From assembly GCF_000341345.1 (NCBI RefSeq), contig NC_020303.1:22257-86256 (forward strand): DNA of 64,000 bases. The letters are read 5' to 3'. A model generated the notes under the pieces. That model was not told the DNA's origin. It saw only the letters and a list, made by a program, of their open reading frames with translations, and ran no database searches. A program made the position numbers and the translations under genes. This stretch comes from Corynebacterium halotolerans YIM 70093 = DSM 44683 (lineage in GTDB: Bacteria; Actinomycetota; Actinomycetes; Mycobacteriales; Mycobacteriaceae). This document shows, one piece after another, positions 24,727 through 34,455 of this stretch; position 1 is the stretch's first letter; every line of letters begins with the position of its first letter.

Positions 24727-26354
24727 ACCGCGTGCAAGGACCCATTGACCCCAGACTCCTCGCTCTGGTTCCACCGGTACGGGGCCTGATCCTGCGCACC
24801 GGCGTTCTGCAGGCGCTCACCACCGTGTTAGTGCTCGCCCGCGGGGTGCTCATCGGCTGGATCGCCGCGCGCGTCATCCTGGACCGTGGCGCCGACTGGG
24901 ACGTGCTGACCTGGCCGGTGGTGGCACTTTTCGTGGTCATCGCCGCCCACGGCGGCGTGTCCGGCCATGCGCAACGCACCTCCTCGGAGAGCGTCGGGCG
25001 GGTCGTAGATACACTGCGGGCCAAGGCCCTGGCTGCGTTGCGACGCCACGATCCCCGCCGCGTACAGGAGGAATCGGCCCACTGGCGCGAGGTGCTCACC
25101 GACGGCATCGAGGACTTCCGGCCCTACCTGAGCGCATTCCTGCCTTCGCTGGTCGCCGTCGTTCTAGCTACTCCGGCCGCTTTAGTGGTGGTGCTGGTGG
25201 CGGACCCGGTCTCCGGAATCCTGGCGCTGGTGACGGTACCGCTGATCCCGGCCTTCATGGTGCTGATCGGCAAGCTGACCGCCGCGCATACCCGACGCCG
25301 CCTGGAGGTGACCACCGCCTTGGGCGGGCAGCTGGCGGATCTGCTCTCCGGCTCGCTAACGCTGCGGGCGCTGGGAGCCACCCGCCAACCGAGCAGGCAG
25401 CTGCGGTCCACGGGGCGTCGCCATGAAAAGGCCACCATGTCGGTGCTGCGCCTGGCATTCCTCTCTTCCTTCGCCCTGGAGTTCCTGGCCACCCTCGCGG
25501 TGGCGCTAGTCGCTGTGAGCATCGGGCTGCGCCTGGTGGACGGGAACATGGAGTTGACCGCCGGGCTGATCGCGCTGATCGTGGTCCCGGAGGTGTACAA
25601 CCCGATCCGGCAGGTGGGTACGAACTTCCACGCCGCCTCCGACGGGCTCACCGCCGTCGAGGAGATCCTGGAGCTGCTGGATGAGGATGCCAAAGCAACC
25701 GACACATCCGGTGCCGGAGTGGACCACCGCGGCCGGACCTACCTGACTCACCGCGAATCACCCGGAGCCGCCCCACTGACGGTCACCGGTCTCAGCGTGG
25801 GAGGCCGCGACGGCATGAAGCCGGAGAACTTGAGCTTCACCGCCGAATCCGGGACGATCACCGTGTTGTATGGCGACAACGGTTCCGGAAAATCCACTGT
25901 GTTCCTCGCCGTCCTGGGCGCGCTGCCGGGTGATCTGGTCACTGGACGGGTCACCGCTGTGCCGCTGGTACGCACGTCCTACCTGCCGGCCCGGCCGGTA
26001 CTAGTGCAGGGCAGCGTAGAGGACAACCTCGTGCTGCTGGGTGCGGAGCGCGGACCGGCCACTGAAACCGCTCGGAACCTGGGCTTCGACGTGCCGCTGG
26101 AACGCTGTCTCGGACCCGCGGGGGAAGGCATCTCTGCGGGGCAGAGTCAACGCCTGGCCCTGGCGCGCACCCTGACAGGCGGCACCGGCCCCACACTGTA
26201 CCTGCTGGATGAACCCAGTGCGCATTTGAGTCCGGAGCTGGTGGAGACCCTCTCCGCTGAGCTGCGGCGGCGTGCAACGGCCGGACACACGGTGGTGGTG
26301 GCCAGTCATGACGTCCGGCTGGCCGCGATCGCGGATGAGGTGGTGTACCTGTGA
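24723..26354 (+). CDS. cydD: ABC transporter CydD, thiol exporter for cytochrome bd assembly
   Basis: ABC half-transporter of 543 residues: six membrane segments, then a nucleotide-binding domain with Walker A GDNGSGKST, signature SAGQSQRLALARTL and Walker B LYLLDEPSAHL. With CydC it exports glutathione or cysteine in E. coli and is needed for bd oxidase assembly; in Gram-positives the substrate is less certain. GTG start overlapping the cydB stop. Confidence 0.92.
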   Translation: MNRVQGPIDPRLLALVPPVRGLILRTGVLQALTTVLVLARGVLIGWIAARVILDRGADWDVLTWPVVALFVVIAAHGGVSGHAQRTSSESVGRVVDTLRAKALAALRRHDPRRVQEESAHWREVLTDGIEDFRPYLSAFLPSLVAVVLATPAALVVVLVADPVSGILALVTVPLIPAFMVLIGKLTAAHTRRRLEVTTALGGQLADLLSGSLTLRALGATRQPSRQLRSTGRRHEKATMSVLRLAFLSSFALEFLATLAVALVAVSIGLRLVDGNMELTAGLIALIVVPEVYNPIRQVGTNFHAASDGLTAVEEILELLDEDAKATDTSGAGVDHRGRTYLTHRESPGAAPLTVTGLSVGGRDGMKPENLSFTAESGTITVLYGDNGSGKSTVFLAVLGALPGDLVTGRVTAVPLVRTSYLPARPVLVQGSVEDNLVLLGAERGPATETARNLGFDVPLERCLGPAGEGISAGQSQRLALARTLTGGTGPTLYLLDEPSAHLSPELVETLSAELRRRATAGHTVVVASHDVRLAAIADEVVYL

Positions 26355-28045
26355 AGTCCGAATTTCGCGTCCTGAGCGCCATGCTGCGCCTGGCCGGCGT
26401 GCGCTACCGTGAGGTCGTCGCGGGTATCGCTGCCGGTTCCATCACGCTGATCTCTGCGCTGACCCTGACGATCGTTTCCGGTTGGTTGATCACCAAGGCC
26501 TGGCAGATGCCACCGGTGCTGGACCTCTCGGTCGCGGTCACCGCGGTGCGCGGCCTGGGCATCTCCCGGGCGGTCTTCCGCTACGTGGATCGGCTGCTCA
26601 GCCACCGCATCGCACTGCAGGCCCTGACCACATTGCGGTCACGGGTCTTCGACGCGCTGGCTTTTGACCACACCGGCTCCGGCCGGGGACACCTCTTCAC
26701 CCGCGGTGACGGGCTGGTGCGCCTGGTCGCCGACACCGAACGCGTCACTGACGTCATCGTCCGTTCTGTCGTCCCCGGTGGGGTGGCGTTGGTGCTCACC
26801 GTGTTCGCGGTGGCCGGCGCCACCTGGCTGCACCCGGCAGCGGGCCTGGTCCTGGCTCTCAGCTTCATGGTCACCGGCCTTATCACCCCGTGGTTGGCGG
26901 TGCGGGCGGCCAGACGTTCACGTCGAGTGTTCGCCGAGGACGACTTCGACATAGCCCTGGATGAACTGCTGGACCACCGCGTCGAGTTCGCTGCCGCGGG
27001 CTTTGGGCAGAAGCGTGAGGAGCGGGCCGTCGCGGCGTCGCGACGCAGCAGCGACGCCACCGTAGCCGCCGAGAAACCGCTGGCCACCTCACAGGTGTTG
27101 ATCACCTGGTCCACCGGTCTGGCTGCGGCGCTGACCGTGGTCGTTGGCGCACTGACCTACACAGGAGATCCCACCTGGCTGGGTATGATGGTGCTGCTGC
27201 CGCTGGCCGCCTTCGAATCCCACGCCCAGCTCTCAGAAGCCGCAATCCACGCCGACGAGGCCTCCCACAGTGCCCACCGACTCACCCACCTGGTCGAGGA
27301 GTCCGGTACCACTTCGGCGACGGACGACGGGGAGGCGTCGACGTGGGAACTCGATGACTGCCACCTTAAAGCCACCGACCTACGTTGCCGCTTCGGCGAC
27401 ACCACCTGGCAGGTGGATCTGCCACCCGGTGAGCGCATGGTCATTCGCGGCCCCAGCGGTTGCGGCAAGACCACACTGCTGCAGACCCTGGGTGGCCTGG
27501 TGCCACCACGCAGCGGTTCTGTCACGCTGGGAGGGCAACGTGTGCTGGAGATCGACCCGGCCGCGTTGCGGAAGACCGTCCGCGCGCACGCGGAGGACGA
27601 ATGGCTCTTCTCCACCACCATCCGACAGAACCTCCTCGTGGCCAACCCGGCCGCCAGCGACGGGGAACTACGAGAGGTCCTGCACGCGGTGGGGCTAGAT
27701 GACTGGTTGCGGGATACCGTTGAACCGTTAACAGACCCGCTGGACCTGCTGCTCGCCGACGGTGCGGGCTCCCTGTCGAGCGGACAGCGCCGCCGTCTGC
27801 TGCTGGCCAGGGCGCTATGTTCCACCGCGCCGGTGCTGCTGCTAGATGAGCCGACCGAACACATTGACGAACCAGATGCCGATGACCTATTAGACACCCT
27901 CCTGGCCAAGCCGCTACCGGGACCGCGCAGCCGACGCAGCGTCATCGTGGTCACCCACCGGTCGAATAAGCAGGACAGCGGGAACACTGAAGCCGGAGAA
28001 GTAGATATCCGCCGCTACGCTGACCCGGTGACGGAGCACCACTAA
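26351..28045 (+). CDS. cydC: ABC transporter CydC, thiol exporter for cytochrome bd assembly
   Basis: Second half-transporter, 564 residues. Membrane domain with GLGISRAVFRYVDRLLSHR, typical of CydC, and an ATPase domain with Walker A GPSGCGKTT, signature SLSSGQRRRLLLARAL and Walker B VLLLDEPTEH. The GTG overlaps the cydD stop by 4 nt. Last gene of the cyd operon; a strong hairpin follows at 28222-28260. Confidence 0.92.
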   Translation: MKSEFRVLSAMLRLAGVRYREVVAGIAAGSITLISALTLTIVSGWLITKAWQMPPVLDLSVAVTAVRGLGISRAVFRYVDRLLSHRIALQALTTLRSRVFDALAFDHTGSGRGHLFTRGDGLVRLVADTERVTDVIVRSVVPGGVALVLTVFAVAGATWLHPAAGLVLALSFMVTGLITPWLAVRAARRSRRVFAEDDFDIALDELLDHRVEFAAAGFGQKREERAVAASRRSSDATVAAEKPLATSQVLITWSTGLAAALTVVVGALTYTGDPTWLGMMVLLPLAAFESHAQLSEAAIHADEASHSAHRLTHLVEESGTTSATDDGEASTWELDDCHLKATDLRCRFGDTTWQVDLPPGERMVIRGPSGCGKTTLLQTLGGLVPPRSGSVTLGGQRVLEIDPAALRKTVRAHAEDEWLFSTTIRQNLLVANPAASDGELREVLHAVGLDDWLRDTVEPLTDPLDLLLADGAGSLSSGQRRRLLLARALCSTAPVLLLDEPTEHIDEPDADDLLDTLLAKPLPGPRSRRSVIVVTHRSNKQDSGNTEAGEVDIRRYADPVTEHH

Positions 28046-28593
28046 GTGCTTATCTGCTTGTCGACGCCTCCTGCGCCCGGGGGCAGGCCGGGGTGAGCCG
28101 TTCACCACAGGGTGATGCCGACGTGCTTGACCCCGACCAAACCGGCGTCGAGCTGCCCCACCCCTGGAATCACCGCCCACCGCGCGCCCCCTCATAAGGC
28201 AAGAGAACACCGCAATACAAGTACCCAGGCCCGCTGACCGTGTGGTCGGGGACCTGGGTGCTGACCTCTTGGGTTTCTGCCCTAGTGCGAGTTGATCTTC
28301 GTTGCCGGTGAGCATCTGCCTCACCATCCGGTAGGCGTGCTCGTCCCACCTTTGGCGTACAGCATCGCGGACGATTCGGGAGCGGTTCCCACAGGTGACC
28401 GCAGCCAATGACAGGGGTGTTGCCGCGGTGACGGCCGATCTCCACGGCATGGCGGATGTTCTCGGCCTGGGTCGCCGACCGCAAGTGGTCCTCATCGACG
28501 GGGACAAGCGATGATCTCCGGCATTGGCACACCATCAGGCGGACAGGGCCAGCAGCAGTTTTTGAGACTGGCATTTCAGGCCTCCGGCAGAGT
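28046..28593. other. Gene-poor stretch with a long hairpin
   Basis: No intact gene is supported. Minus-strand frames between about 28170 and 28574 show phrases such as DEDHLRSATQAENIRHAVE in one frame and VRDAVRQRWDEHAYRMV in another, so a frameshifted remnant is possible, but I cannot name it. It holds the hairpin described separately. Confidence 0.4.
28222..28260. terminator. Long hairpin after cydC
   Basis: TACCCAGG...CCTGGGTG with an inner GACC-gtgt-GGTC stem makes a nearly continuous stem of about 15 pairs. It lies 180 bp after the cydC stop and could act as a terminator, though a clear T-run is missing. Confidence 0.4.
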
Positions 28594-29664
28594 CTATTTG
28601 GAGCCGTCGGAACCCGGCCGCTTCGGCGTGGTTTTTCCTGAAGCTCCGGCCGCGGTGCGATTCTTCAACGCCGTGCTGCCCGCGGCACCGCGAGCCTGCT
28701 CATCAGTGGAAGCACCGGCAGTCCTCTCCCCCAAGGATTCTGCATCAGACGAGTCTATCTTGCGATGCCCAGGCCTGATTCGGCGGACCTCCGCCTCGCT
28801 TTCCCTGCCCTTGGGCAGCATCAGGAAGATAATCACCGCAGCGATGAAGACCACTATTGAGACGATAGTGTTGACCCTCATGCCGAAGATCAGGGTAGCG
28901 GCATCGGAACGCATCAATTCGATCCAGAACCGACCCAGGGTGTAACCGGCGACATAGAGGGCGAAGAGTCGTCCATGGCCGATCTTGAAGCGGCGGTCTA
29001 GCCAGATCAGCAGCACGAAAATCAGCAGGTTCCATAGCAGTTCATAGAGGAAGGTGGGGTGTACCGTTGCCAAGACCTCCCCGGTAGAACGCCCATTGAC
29101 CGGGGAGGGATCACCATTGGCGTCCACCCGGTAGTAGATCTCCAGAGCCCAGGGGACGTCGGTCTCACGACCGTAGATCTCCTGGTTGAACCAGTTTCCC
29201 AGGCGGCCGATGGCCTGCGCCAGGATGATACTGGGGGCGATCGCGTCGGCGAAAGGGCCCAGTTTGAGCCCCTTGTAACGAAAGAGTGCCCATACCGCCA
29301 GACCACCGAGTGCTACCGCACCCCAAATGCCGAGGCCACCGGCAGTGATATTCAGGGCGTTCATTGGGTTGCAGCCATCACAGAAGTACTTGTCATAGTC
29401 CGTGATAACGTGATATAGGCGACCGCCGATGATACCGGCCGGGATAGCCACGATGGCCGCGTCCCAGACCACTTCACCATCACCACCTCGGGCGACATAG
29501 CGTTGGTGGGTCAGCCACAGCGCGATGATCATACCTACGATGATGCACAGGGCGTAGGCGCGGATCGGGATCGGGCCCAGCTGCCAGACACCCTGGGCCG
29601 GGGAGGGGATGTTCGCGAGGATGGTGGTCTGCACCCTCCCAGTCTGCCTGATGCTTCTCGACAC
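28594..29664 (-). CDS. lgt: Prolipoprotein diacylglyceryl transferase
   Basis: Lgt of up to 356 residues, the first enzyme of lipoprotein maturation; it attaches diacylglycerol to the lipobox cysteine. Visible signatures are [13 protein letters not shown], the Lgt signature [17 protein letters not shown] and [12 protein letters not shown], among about seven membrane segments. The C-terminus is an extra hydrophilic tail of about 80 residues rich in Ser, Ala and Lys, common in Actinobacteria. Start uncertain: GTG at 29664 or GTG at 29634 ([10 protein letters not shown]). The window also encodes Lnt and lipoproteins TlpA, CueP, CopO and a DUF305 protein as possible clients. Confidence 0.92.
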   Translation of the reverse strand: MSRSIRQTGRVQTTILANIPSPAQGVWQLGPIPIRAYALCIIVGMIIALWLTHQRYVARGGDGEVVWDAAIVAIPAGIIGGRLYHVITDYDKYFCDGCNPMNALNITAGGLGIWGAVALGGLAVWALFRYKGLKLGPFADAIAPSIILAQAIGRLGNWFNQEIYGRETDVPWALEIYYRVDANGDPSPVNGRSTGEVLATVHPTFLYELLWNLLIFVLLIWLDRRFKIGHGRLFALYVAGYTLGRFWIELMRSDAATLIFGMRVNTIVSIVVFIAAVIIFLMLPKGRESEAEVRRIRPGHRKIDSSDAESLGERTAGASTDEQARGAAGSTALKNRTAAGASGKTTPKRPGSDGSK

Positions 29665-30062
29665 CGCGAGAGGACGGGGCCGGGCGGGGCACGCCCCCGG
29701 AGGTCATGCCCCTTTACAACAGCACCATATCGGCAGTATCACCGCATCGCCCACAGGAGAGGCCCGAGCAGTGGCCAGCGTAGTCACCCTGTTCACCGCG
29801 TTTCTGCGGGACTGGCAGATCCGCCGTAACCCGTGGATCCCATGTTCCGGAGGGTGATGCGGCCCCTGCGCCGTGAGGATGGGCTCACCGCGCACAGGCG
29901 TCAATATGACTCCAGGAAGATGGCTTAATCGACTGCGGGGGCTAGAAACCGCTCAACGAAGCTGTGGGTCACAGTGAAGAAGTAGCATAATCCCGCTACC
30001 TCATATTCAACTCCTCACCATCGGAGATTAGAAGCGACCATCTACTACATCCTGGATGACAT
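29665..30062. other. Intergenic stretch, no gene seen
   Basis: About 400 bp between lgt and the DUF2771-like gene. No protein-like frame on either strand and no RNA gene recognised. Confidence 0.45.
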
Positions 30063-30617
30063 CTAATTTCCGGGATTCGCCCCTGGTTCGCCCTGAGCGC
30101 TGATGGACCAGACCACACTGAATGGGGCCTCTTCACCGTTCTCGTCAAGGCCAACCATCACCGCGGAAACCTCGACCAGTACCAACTGCGGGCGCTCTGC
30201 ACTGTCCTCAGTGAGGGGATCGACGGAGCCGGGAATCTCTGCCGTAGTGGCGTCATAACTACCGTGAAGCACCTGATCGTTGGCGGCAGGATCATCGTAG
30301 ATTCTCAGCAGCGCCCACTCCAGTTGATGGATTGGCTCGGGGATTTCCAGATGAAGGCTTTCGTCAGGACCGACCTCTAAGGCGGGGATATCACCCTCCG
30401 GGCATTCTGTGCCGGGGACACAAGCAAGATAGGGAAAGATCTCCATCTCTTCCTCGCCGACACTGGCGGTGATGGAGACCTCCGATGGCTGGGGACCAGG
30501 CCGATTGTTCCACCAGTTCTGCATCAGCACCGAGGCGACCACGACGATCACCACCGCAATGATCAGTGCGAGAATTCGCAGCAGAGACTTCTTCTTAGCT
30601 TCCTTACGACTGACCAT
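30063..30617 (-). CDS. DUF2771-like membrane-anchored protein
   Basis: Protein of 184 residues with a lysine-rich start, one membrane anchor (ILALIIAVVIVVVASVLM) and an exposed domain with a Cys pair (LACVPGTECPEG). Size, anchor and the ending VVWSISA resemble the DUF2771 family of Corynebacteriales; this call is by resemblance. Function is unknown; a possible role in the envelope follows from its topology. Confidence 0.55.
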   Translation of the reverse strand: MVSRKEAKKKSLLRILALIIAVVIVVVASVLMQNWWNNRPGPQPSEVSITASVGEEEMEIFPYLACVPGTECPEGDIPALEVGPDESLHLEIPEPIHQLEWALLRIYDDPAANDQVLHGSYDATTAEIPGSVDPLTEDSAERPQLVLVEVSAVMVGLDENGEEAPFSVVWSISAQGEPGANPGN

Positions 30618-30847
30618 AATGCCCCATCATAATTCTTGGCCACCCGCTGATGAGCATAGAGACCCGTGCCCGAGATGTAGGCATGATGTTCATAACTCCC
30701 AGGTAAGTAGGGACAGACGCTCATCTCGGGCTGCGCTGCTTGGGAGGTAAGGCTGACACTAAAGTGGGATAGGTTCACTCACAGGTCTTCCTGCCGGCCC
30801 CGTCACTGGTGAAGATCGCAGCTGCAATATTAAGGAGTACACCCACC

Positions 30848-31744
30848 ATGGCCCTCAACGAGACCACCTACGCCACCGACCGTGTCAGGCGGGGCCTGGC
30901 GGACCAGTTCAAGGGCGGCGTCATCATGGACGTCGTCACGCCGGAGCAGGCGAGGATCGCCGAGGACGCCGGCGCCACCGCCGTCATGGCGTTGGAGCGG
31001 GTCCCGGCCGACATCCGCGCCCAGGGCGGGGTCTCACGCATGTCGGATCCGGACATGATCGACGGCATCCTCGCGGCCGTGTCCATCCCCGTCATGGCGA
31101 AGGTCCGTATCGGCCACTTCGTCGAGGCCCAGGTGCTCCAGACCCTCGGCGTCGATTTCATCGACGAGTCCGAGGTGCTCACCCCGGCCGACTACGCCCA
31201 CCACATCGACAAGGCCGCCTTCGACGTCCCCTTCGTCTGCGGGGCGACGAACCTGGGGGAGGCCCTGCGCCGCATCAACGAGGGTGCGGCCATGATCCGC
31301 TCCAAGGGCGAGGCCGGCACCGGTGACGTCTCCAACGCCGTGACCCACATGCGCACCATCCGCGCCGAGATCAACCGCCTGCGCTCCATGGCCACCGACG
31401 AACTCTTCGTCGCCGCCAAGGAACTGCAGGCGCCCTATGAGCTGGTCCGGGAGGTCGCCGAGACCGGTCTGCTGCCCGTCGCCCTGCTGACCGCCGGCGG
31501 AATCTCCACCCCGGCCGACGCCGCGATGATGATGCAGCTGGGTGCCGAGGGCGTGTTCGTCGGTTCCGGCATCTTCAAGTCCGGCAACCCGGAGCAGTGC
31601 GCGAGGGCCATCGTCGAGGCCACCCGCAACTACGACGACCCGGAGACCCTCGCCCGGGTCTCCCGCGGCCTGGGCGAGGCGATGGTGGGCATCAACGTCG
31701 AGGAACTGCCGGTCCCGCACCGCCTGGCCGAGCGCGGCTGGTAG
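30848..31744 (+). CDS. pdxS: Pyridoxal 5'-phosphate synthase lyase subunit
   Basis: PdxS (Pdx1) of 298 residues, the subunit that builds pyridoxal phosphate from ribose 5-phosphate, glyceraldehyde 3-phosphate and ammonia. Conserved parts: [34 protein letters not shown], the Schiff-base Lys in [29 protein letters not shown] and [16 protein letters not shown] precedes the ATG at 30848. The glutaminase partner gene pdxT, normally adjacent, is not here; a terminator follows at once. Its codon use is more strongly GC-biased and smoother than its neighbours, like a well-expressed housekeeping gene. Confidence 0.95.
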   Translation: MALNETTYATDRVRRGLADQFKGGVIMDVVTPEQARIAEDAGATAVMALERVPADIRAQGGVSRMSDPDMIDGILAAVSIPVMAKVRIGHFVEAQVLQTLGVDFIDESEVLTPADYAHHIDKAAFDVPFVCGATNLGEALRRINEGAAMIRSKGEAGTGDVSNAVTHMRTIRAEINRLRSMATDELFVAAKELQAPYELVREVAETGLLPVALLTAGGISTPADAAMMMQLGAEGVFVGSGIFKSGNPEQCARAIVEATRNYDDPETLARVSRGLGEAMVGINVEELPVPHRLAERGW

Positions 31745-31780
31745 TCTCCATCGGCATCAGATCTAGTACTGAGTCCCACC

Positions 31781-31810
31781 ACCCGCCCGTCCGACGGACA
31801 GGCGGGTTTC
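31781..31810 (+). terminator. Rho-independent terminator of pdxS
   Basis: ACCCGCC..GTCC-gac-GGAC..GGCGGGT followed by TTTC, 37 bp after the pdxS stop. Confidence 0.7.
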
Positions 31811-31998
31811 GGCTACCCGCGAAAGGGCACGGGTTGAGCTGCCATATCTCGATAATTGCGGACGCCCGCCTGTCGTCCAACCGGCGAGGCAAGCGACATG
31901 CGACTGCTGGGAGGGGTGGGCGATTCTCCCCGGCTAAGGGTGCCTCACTTGATCTGCCGGAACAGATCCCTTGATCTTTCCCGGCAAGTTGTGCCCAG

Positions 31999-32028
31999 GG
32001 TGTCTCAGTTCTTAGGAACTGAGACACC
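31999..32028. repeat. Perfect 13-bp palindrome, possible abutted IS ends
   Basis: GGTGTCTCAGTTC-TTAG-GAACTGAGACACC. No T-run follows on either side, so a terminator is less likely than two insertion-sequence ends left together. One arm recurs in altered form at 12318-12336. Confidence 0.5.
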
Positions 32029-32087
32029 TATGTCGTCCTTAGGGCGGTCGTGGAAACGGCTTCTGGATCTGACAGGATTCGAAGGCG

Positions 32088-32108
32088 ATTTTCTTCACGA
32101 AATCTTCA
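32088..32108 (-). promoter_or_regulatory. CopR-type tandem box
   Basis: On the minus strand TGAAGATTT-cg-TGAAGAAAA, one base in the spacer away from the box at 42272-42291. Flanking bases also match the csp promoter. It precedes the DUF305 gene at 32395. Confidence 0.6.
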
Positions 32109-32394
32109 CAGTTTAACTCGTCAGCCCGTTCAGCCAGGGATATACCCTCTGGGTACGGGCGGGCCGGCTGTGCGGTTCGTCTTTCGGGCCCCATTGAGCA
32201 AGCAGCAACCTATGGACCGTCACAGCAGCGCTCTTTTGAATACCCAACCGAAGAATCGGGAGAACAAAGGACAAGGACAAATCCGCTGAGTGCCAGGCCT
32301 GTTCTAGGCATCCTCCGACGGTACCTGCCGGTAATGGTGCGCCCTTGTCTAAAGGCTTTGTGGGGCCGTCCACTCGACTGAAGGAGAATCTGGC

Positions 32395-33000
32395 GTGTCA
32401 ATGAGACAAGAAGGTCATGACAAGACGAACGGGCACCACAGTGGTGGCCACAACTCACACGGTTCCAAGACGATGTACCTCCGGTTCGCTGCCATGATCC
32501 TCACCGGGATGGTGGTCATGTACTGGACTATGTTCGCTGGCTCCTGGGAGTGGAGCCACATCCGGTGGAGCGAGAGTCGCCTGTTCATGGCCCTGACCAT
32601 GGGCGGCGCCATGGGTTTGGTCATGCTCGCCTGGATGCTCAACATGTACAAGAACCCGAAAGCCAACATTACGATTGTCGTCGTCAGCGTCCTGCTGCTC
32701 GGAGGCGGGATCTTCCTGGACCGTAGCCAGGTCACTGTGGATGACACCGACTTCATGCGGGCGATGATCCCGCACCACTCACTGGCCATCACTCGCTCTG
32801 AGCGGGCCGACATCGAGGACGTGAGGGTGTGCGAGCTCGCTGTGGAGATCAGCGAGGCTCAGCGCCGCGAGATCTTCGAGATGGACTGGCTGATCGAGGA
32901 CATCCAGAAAAACGGCGTGGCTGACACACCTGAAGAGGCACAAGCCCGGCCAGTGCCTGACTACGAGGAACTCGCAGAGCGCCAGTGCCCCGCTGGCTGA
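32395..33000 (+). CDS. DUF305 membrane protein with His-rich N-terminus
   Basis: Protein of 201 residues. The N-terminus is His-rich (GHHSGGHNSHG), three membrane segments follow, then a DUF305 four-helix region with DFMRAMIPHHSLAI, the family's conserved MIPHH metal-binding motif. DUF305 proteins are often found in copper-resistance clusters and are thought to bind copper. The GTG at 32395 is chosen because GAAGGAG is well spaced; an ATG at 32401 is also possible. A CopR box lies about 290 bp upstream. It is not a lipoprotein, unlike the second DUF305 protein at 56928-57605. Confidence 0.82.
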   Translation: MSMRQEGHDKTNGHHSGGHNSHGSKTMYLRFAAMILTGMVVMYWTMFAGSWEWSHIRWSESRLFMALTMGGAMGLVMLAWMLNMYKNPKANITIVVVSVLLLGGGIFLDRSQVTVDDTDFMRAMIPHHSLAITRSERADIEDVRVCELAVEISEAQRREIFEMDWLIEDIQKNGVADTPEEAQARPVPDYEELAERQCPAG

Positions 33001-33019
33001 TCCCCGCGTAAGACCGGTT

Positions 33020-33558
33020 AGCTGTCCACCCTCCCCCGGGATAGGTGCAGGATCCGGAAACGTGAACCCACCCCGCGTCCGCCCGGGAGCATGGTTGTCC
33101 GGTTCACCGTCAAGCCGCCGCGGTGAATCACGTCGAGCGCCGGCGGCGTGGATGTGAGCACGAGCGGTGGCGGAAGCGCCTGAGACATCCCATCCGCGTT
33201 TTCCCTGCGCATCGGCCTGGGACTGGAGTTTCGGCCTTGATCCGGGGCCGGGTACCCGATAGCTGCCAGGTGCGGAACAAGGCGTAGACTCGCCACCAGG
33301 GGCAGCCGATGCGGATGCCGTTGATCAGATCCCGAAGGGTGTAGCGCCGCGGTTGACCCTGCCGGGAAGGCGCAGGCAGCAGGGGTTCGAGTAGGACCCC
33401 CTGGGCGTCGGTGAGGTCGTGGCAGGTGTCAGCGTCTACGGTGGGGATAAGGCCTCCTGTGTCCGGCATTGTTTGTTCGCACCTTCCTCGCTACACCGGA
33501 GGCCGCCCTACTTTCCAGCCGCCACGCCGACCGCGCCCACGACTTTCGTAACAGGTCC
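33020..33558 (-). pseudogene. Degenerate IS5-family transposase remnant
   Basis: The minus-strand frame begins MPDTGGLIPTVDADTCHDLT and continues RRYTLRDLINGIRIG and WWRVYALFRTWQLSG, matching the IS5 copy at 36541-37547, but with deletions and then loss of frame and of the DDE part. Its left end GGACCTGTTACGAAAG (33543-33558) corresponds to the terminal repeat of the intact copy. Confidence 0.75.
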
Positions 33559-33660
33559 ACGTAGCTAGCAAGCAGGGACTCCCAGTTGTGCGCGTATCGC
33601 TTCCTGAATTTCTAGACACGCAGTTTCATCTCGGCGTCGGGATCCAAGTCAGCAGATGTC
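33559..33660. other. Short spacer between IS remnant and mntR
   Basis: 100 bp, no coding signal. It marks the outer edge of the IS5 remnant. Confidence 0.4.
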
Positions 33661-34329
33661 TCAGTCACCTCGTTGAACGCGAATATCTTCGAGGCCTGTC
33701 TCGGCGATGGTGACCTCATTATCGCCGACCTTGACCCGCAGTACGCCCGCCACCGGGCTTCCGGGGACTGTCAGGTGCGCACCGGGCACTACTCCATGAT
33801 CGGCCAGGTAACGCAGCAGTTGCGGGTCCCGGTCGTCAATCTGCTCGACCGTGGCAGACTCCCCCTCACCGATCGCGGCAAGGCTGACCCCCTCCACTTT
33901 CTCGACCCGCCCCTGGGCATCAGGGATGGGGTCTCCGTGCGGGTCACGGTCAGGATGTCCCAGATAGGCGTCGATACGCGCCAGGAACCGGTCCGAGACG
34001 GCGTGTTCGAGAAGCTCCGCATCCTCGTGCACCTCATCCCACGTGTAGTCGAGCGCCCGGACCAGAAAGGTCTCCAGCAGCCGGTGGCGCCGCACCATGG
34101 CCACCGCCAGCTCGCGTCCCTTTGGGGTTAGCATGACCCCGCGGTAAGGCTCCTGTTTGACCAGCCCCTTGTTGGCCAGACGGCGGATCGCCTCGGAGGC
34201 GGTCGTTGTCTTCTGTCCCACACGAGCGGCCAGTTCCCCGAGGGGGGCGGAACCACCGGAGTATTCGGTGACGGTCCAGATCGCCTTCAAATAGTCCTGG
34301 GATCGGTCGGGCAGGTCGCTTACGTGCAT
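33661..34329 (-). CDS. mntR: DtxR/MntR-family manganese-responsive regulator
   Basis: Metal-dependent repressor of 222 residues. It starts with the winged HTH (DYLKAIWTVTEYSGGSAPLG, then KTTTASEAIRRLANKGLVK), followed by the dimerisation and metal domain (RRHRLLETFLVRALDYTWDEVHEDAELLEHAVSDRF, read in parts) with the usual His and Glu ligands, and a C-terminal SH3-like FeoA domain (HLTVPGSPVAGVLRV). It lies divergent from a ruined Zn/Mn-binding lipoprotein gene and beside mntH, so manganese is the likely co-repressor; iron cannot be excluded. GGGGAG precedes the ATG. Confidence 0.85.
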   Translation of the reverse strand: MHVSDLPDRSQDYLKAIWTVTEYSGGSAPLGELAARVGQKTTTASEAIRRLANKGLVKQEPYRGVMLTPKGRELAVAMVRRHRLLETFLVRALDYTWDEVHEDAELLEHAVSDRFLARIDAYLGHPDRDPHGDPIPDAQGRVEKVEGVSLAAIGEGESATVEQIDDRDPQLLRYLADHGVVPGAHLTVPGSPVAGVLRVKVGDNEVTIAETGLEDIRVQRGD

Positions 34330-34417
34330 GCTCCCCAGGTTATCGGACCCCGCCGGGGGTGGAACCCCGCTTGCCGAGCGGAAAGTTCATGGTTACGATT
34401 CTCGAAGATTCAATATG

Positions 34418-34435
34418 ATGAACTTTAATGTTCAT
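34418..34435. promoter_or_regulatory. Palindromic MntR-type operator
   Basis: ATGAACTTTAATGTTCAT is a perfect 6-6-6 inverted repeat 20 bp before the GTG of the solute-binding gene and about 90 bp before the divergent mntR start. A further GTTCAT half-site is at 34385-34390. Confidence 0.65.
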
Positions 34436-34455
34436 TTCTATCTAGGAGAGTTGAT

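Larger units (their letters stand above)
31811..32394. other. Regulatory and repeat-rich stretch without a gene
   Basis: Contains the 13-bp palindrome at 31999-32028 and the CopR box at 32088-32108 followed by a promoter-like ATATACCCTCT. The stretch from the box onward resembles the csp promoter at 42240-42295 read in reverse, so it is probably a duplicated promoter now placed before the DUF305 gene. Confidence 0.5.

Noticed and set aside
28170..28574. 134-codon minus-strand frame after cydC
   Set aside because: Protein-like phrases switch frame and match no family I can name; kept only as a possible remnant in the intergenic entry.
32141..32157. CsoR-like palindrome ATACCC-TCT-GGGTAC before the DUF305 gene
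   Set aside because: The spacer is 3 bp and not the 5 bp seen at the three other sites; it probably overlaps the promoter -10 region by chance.
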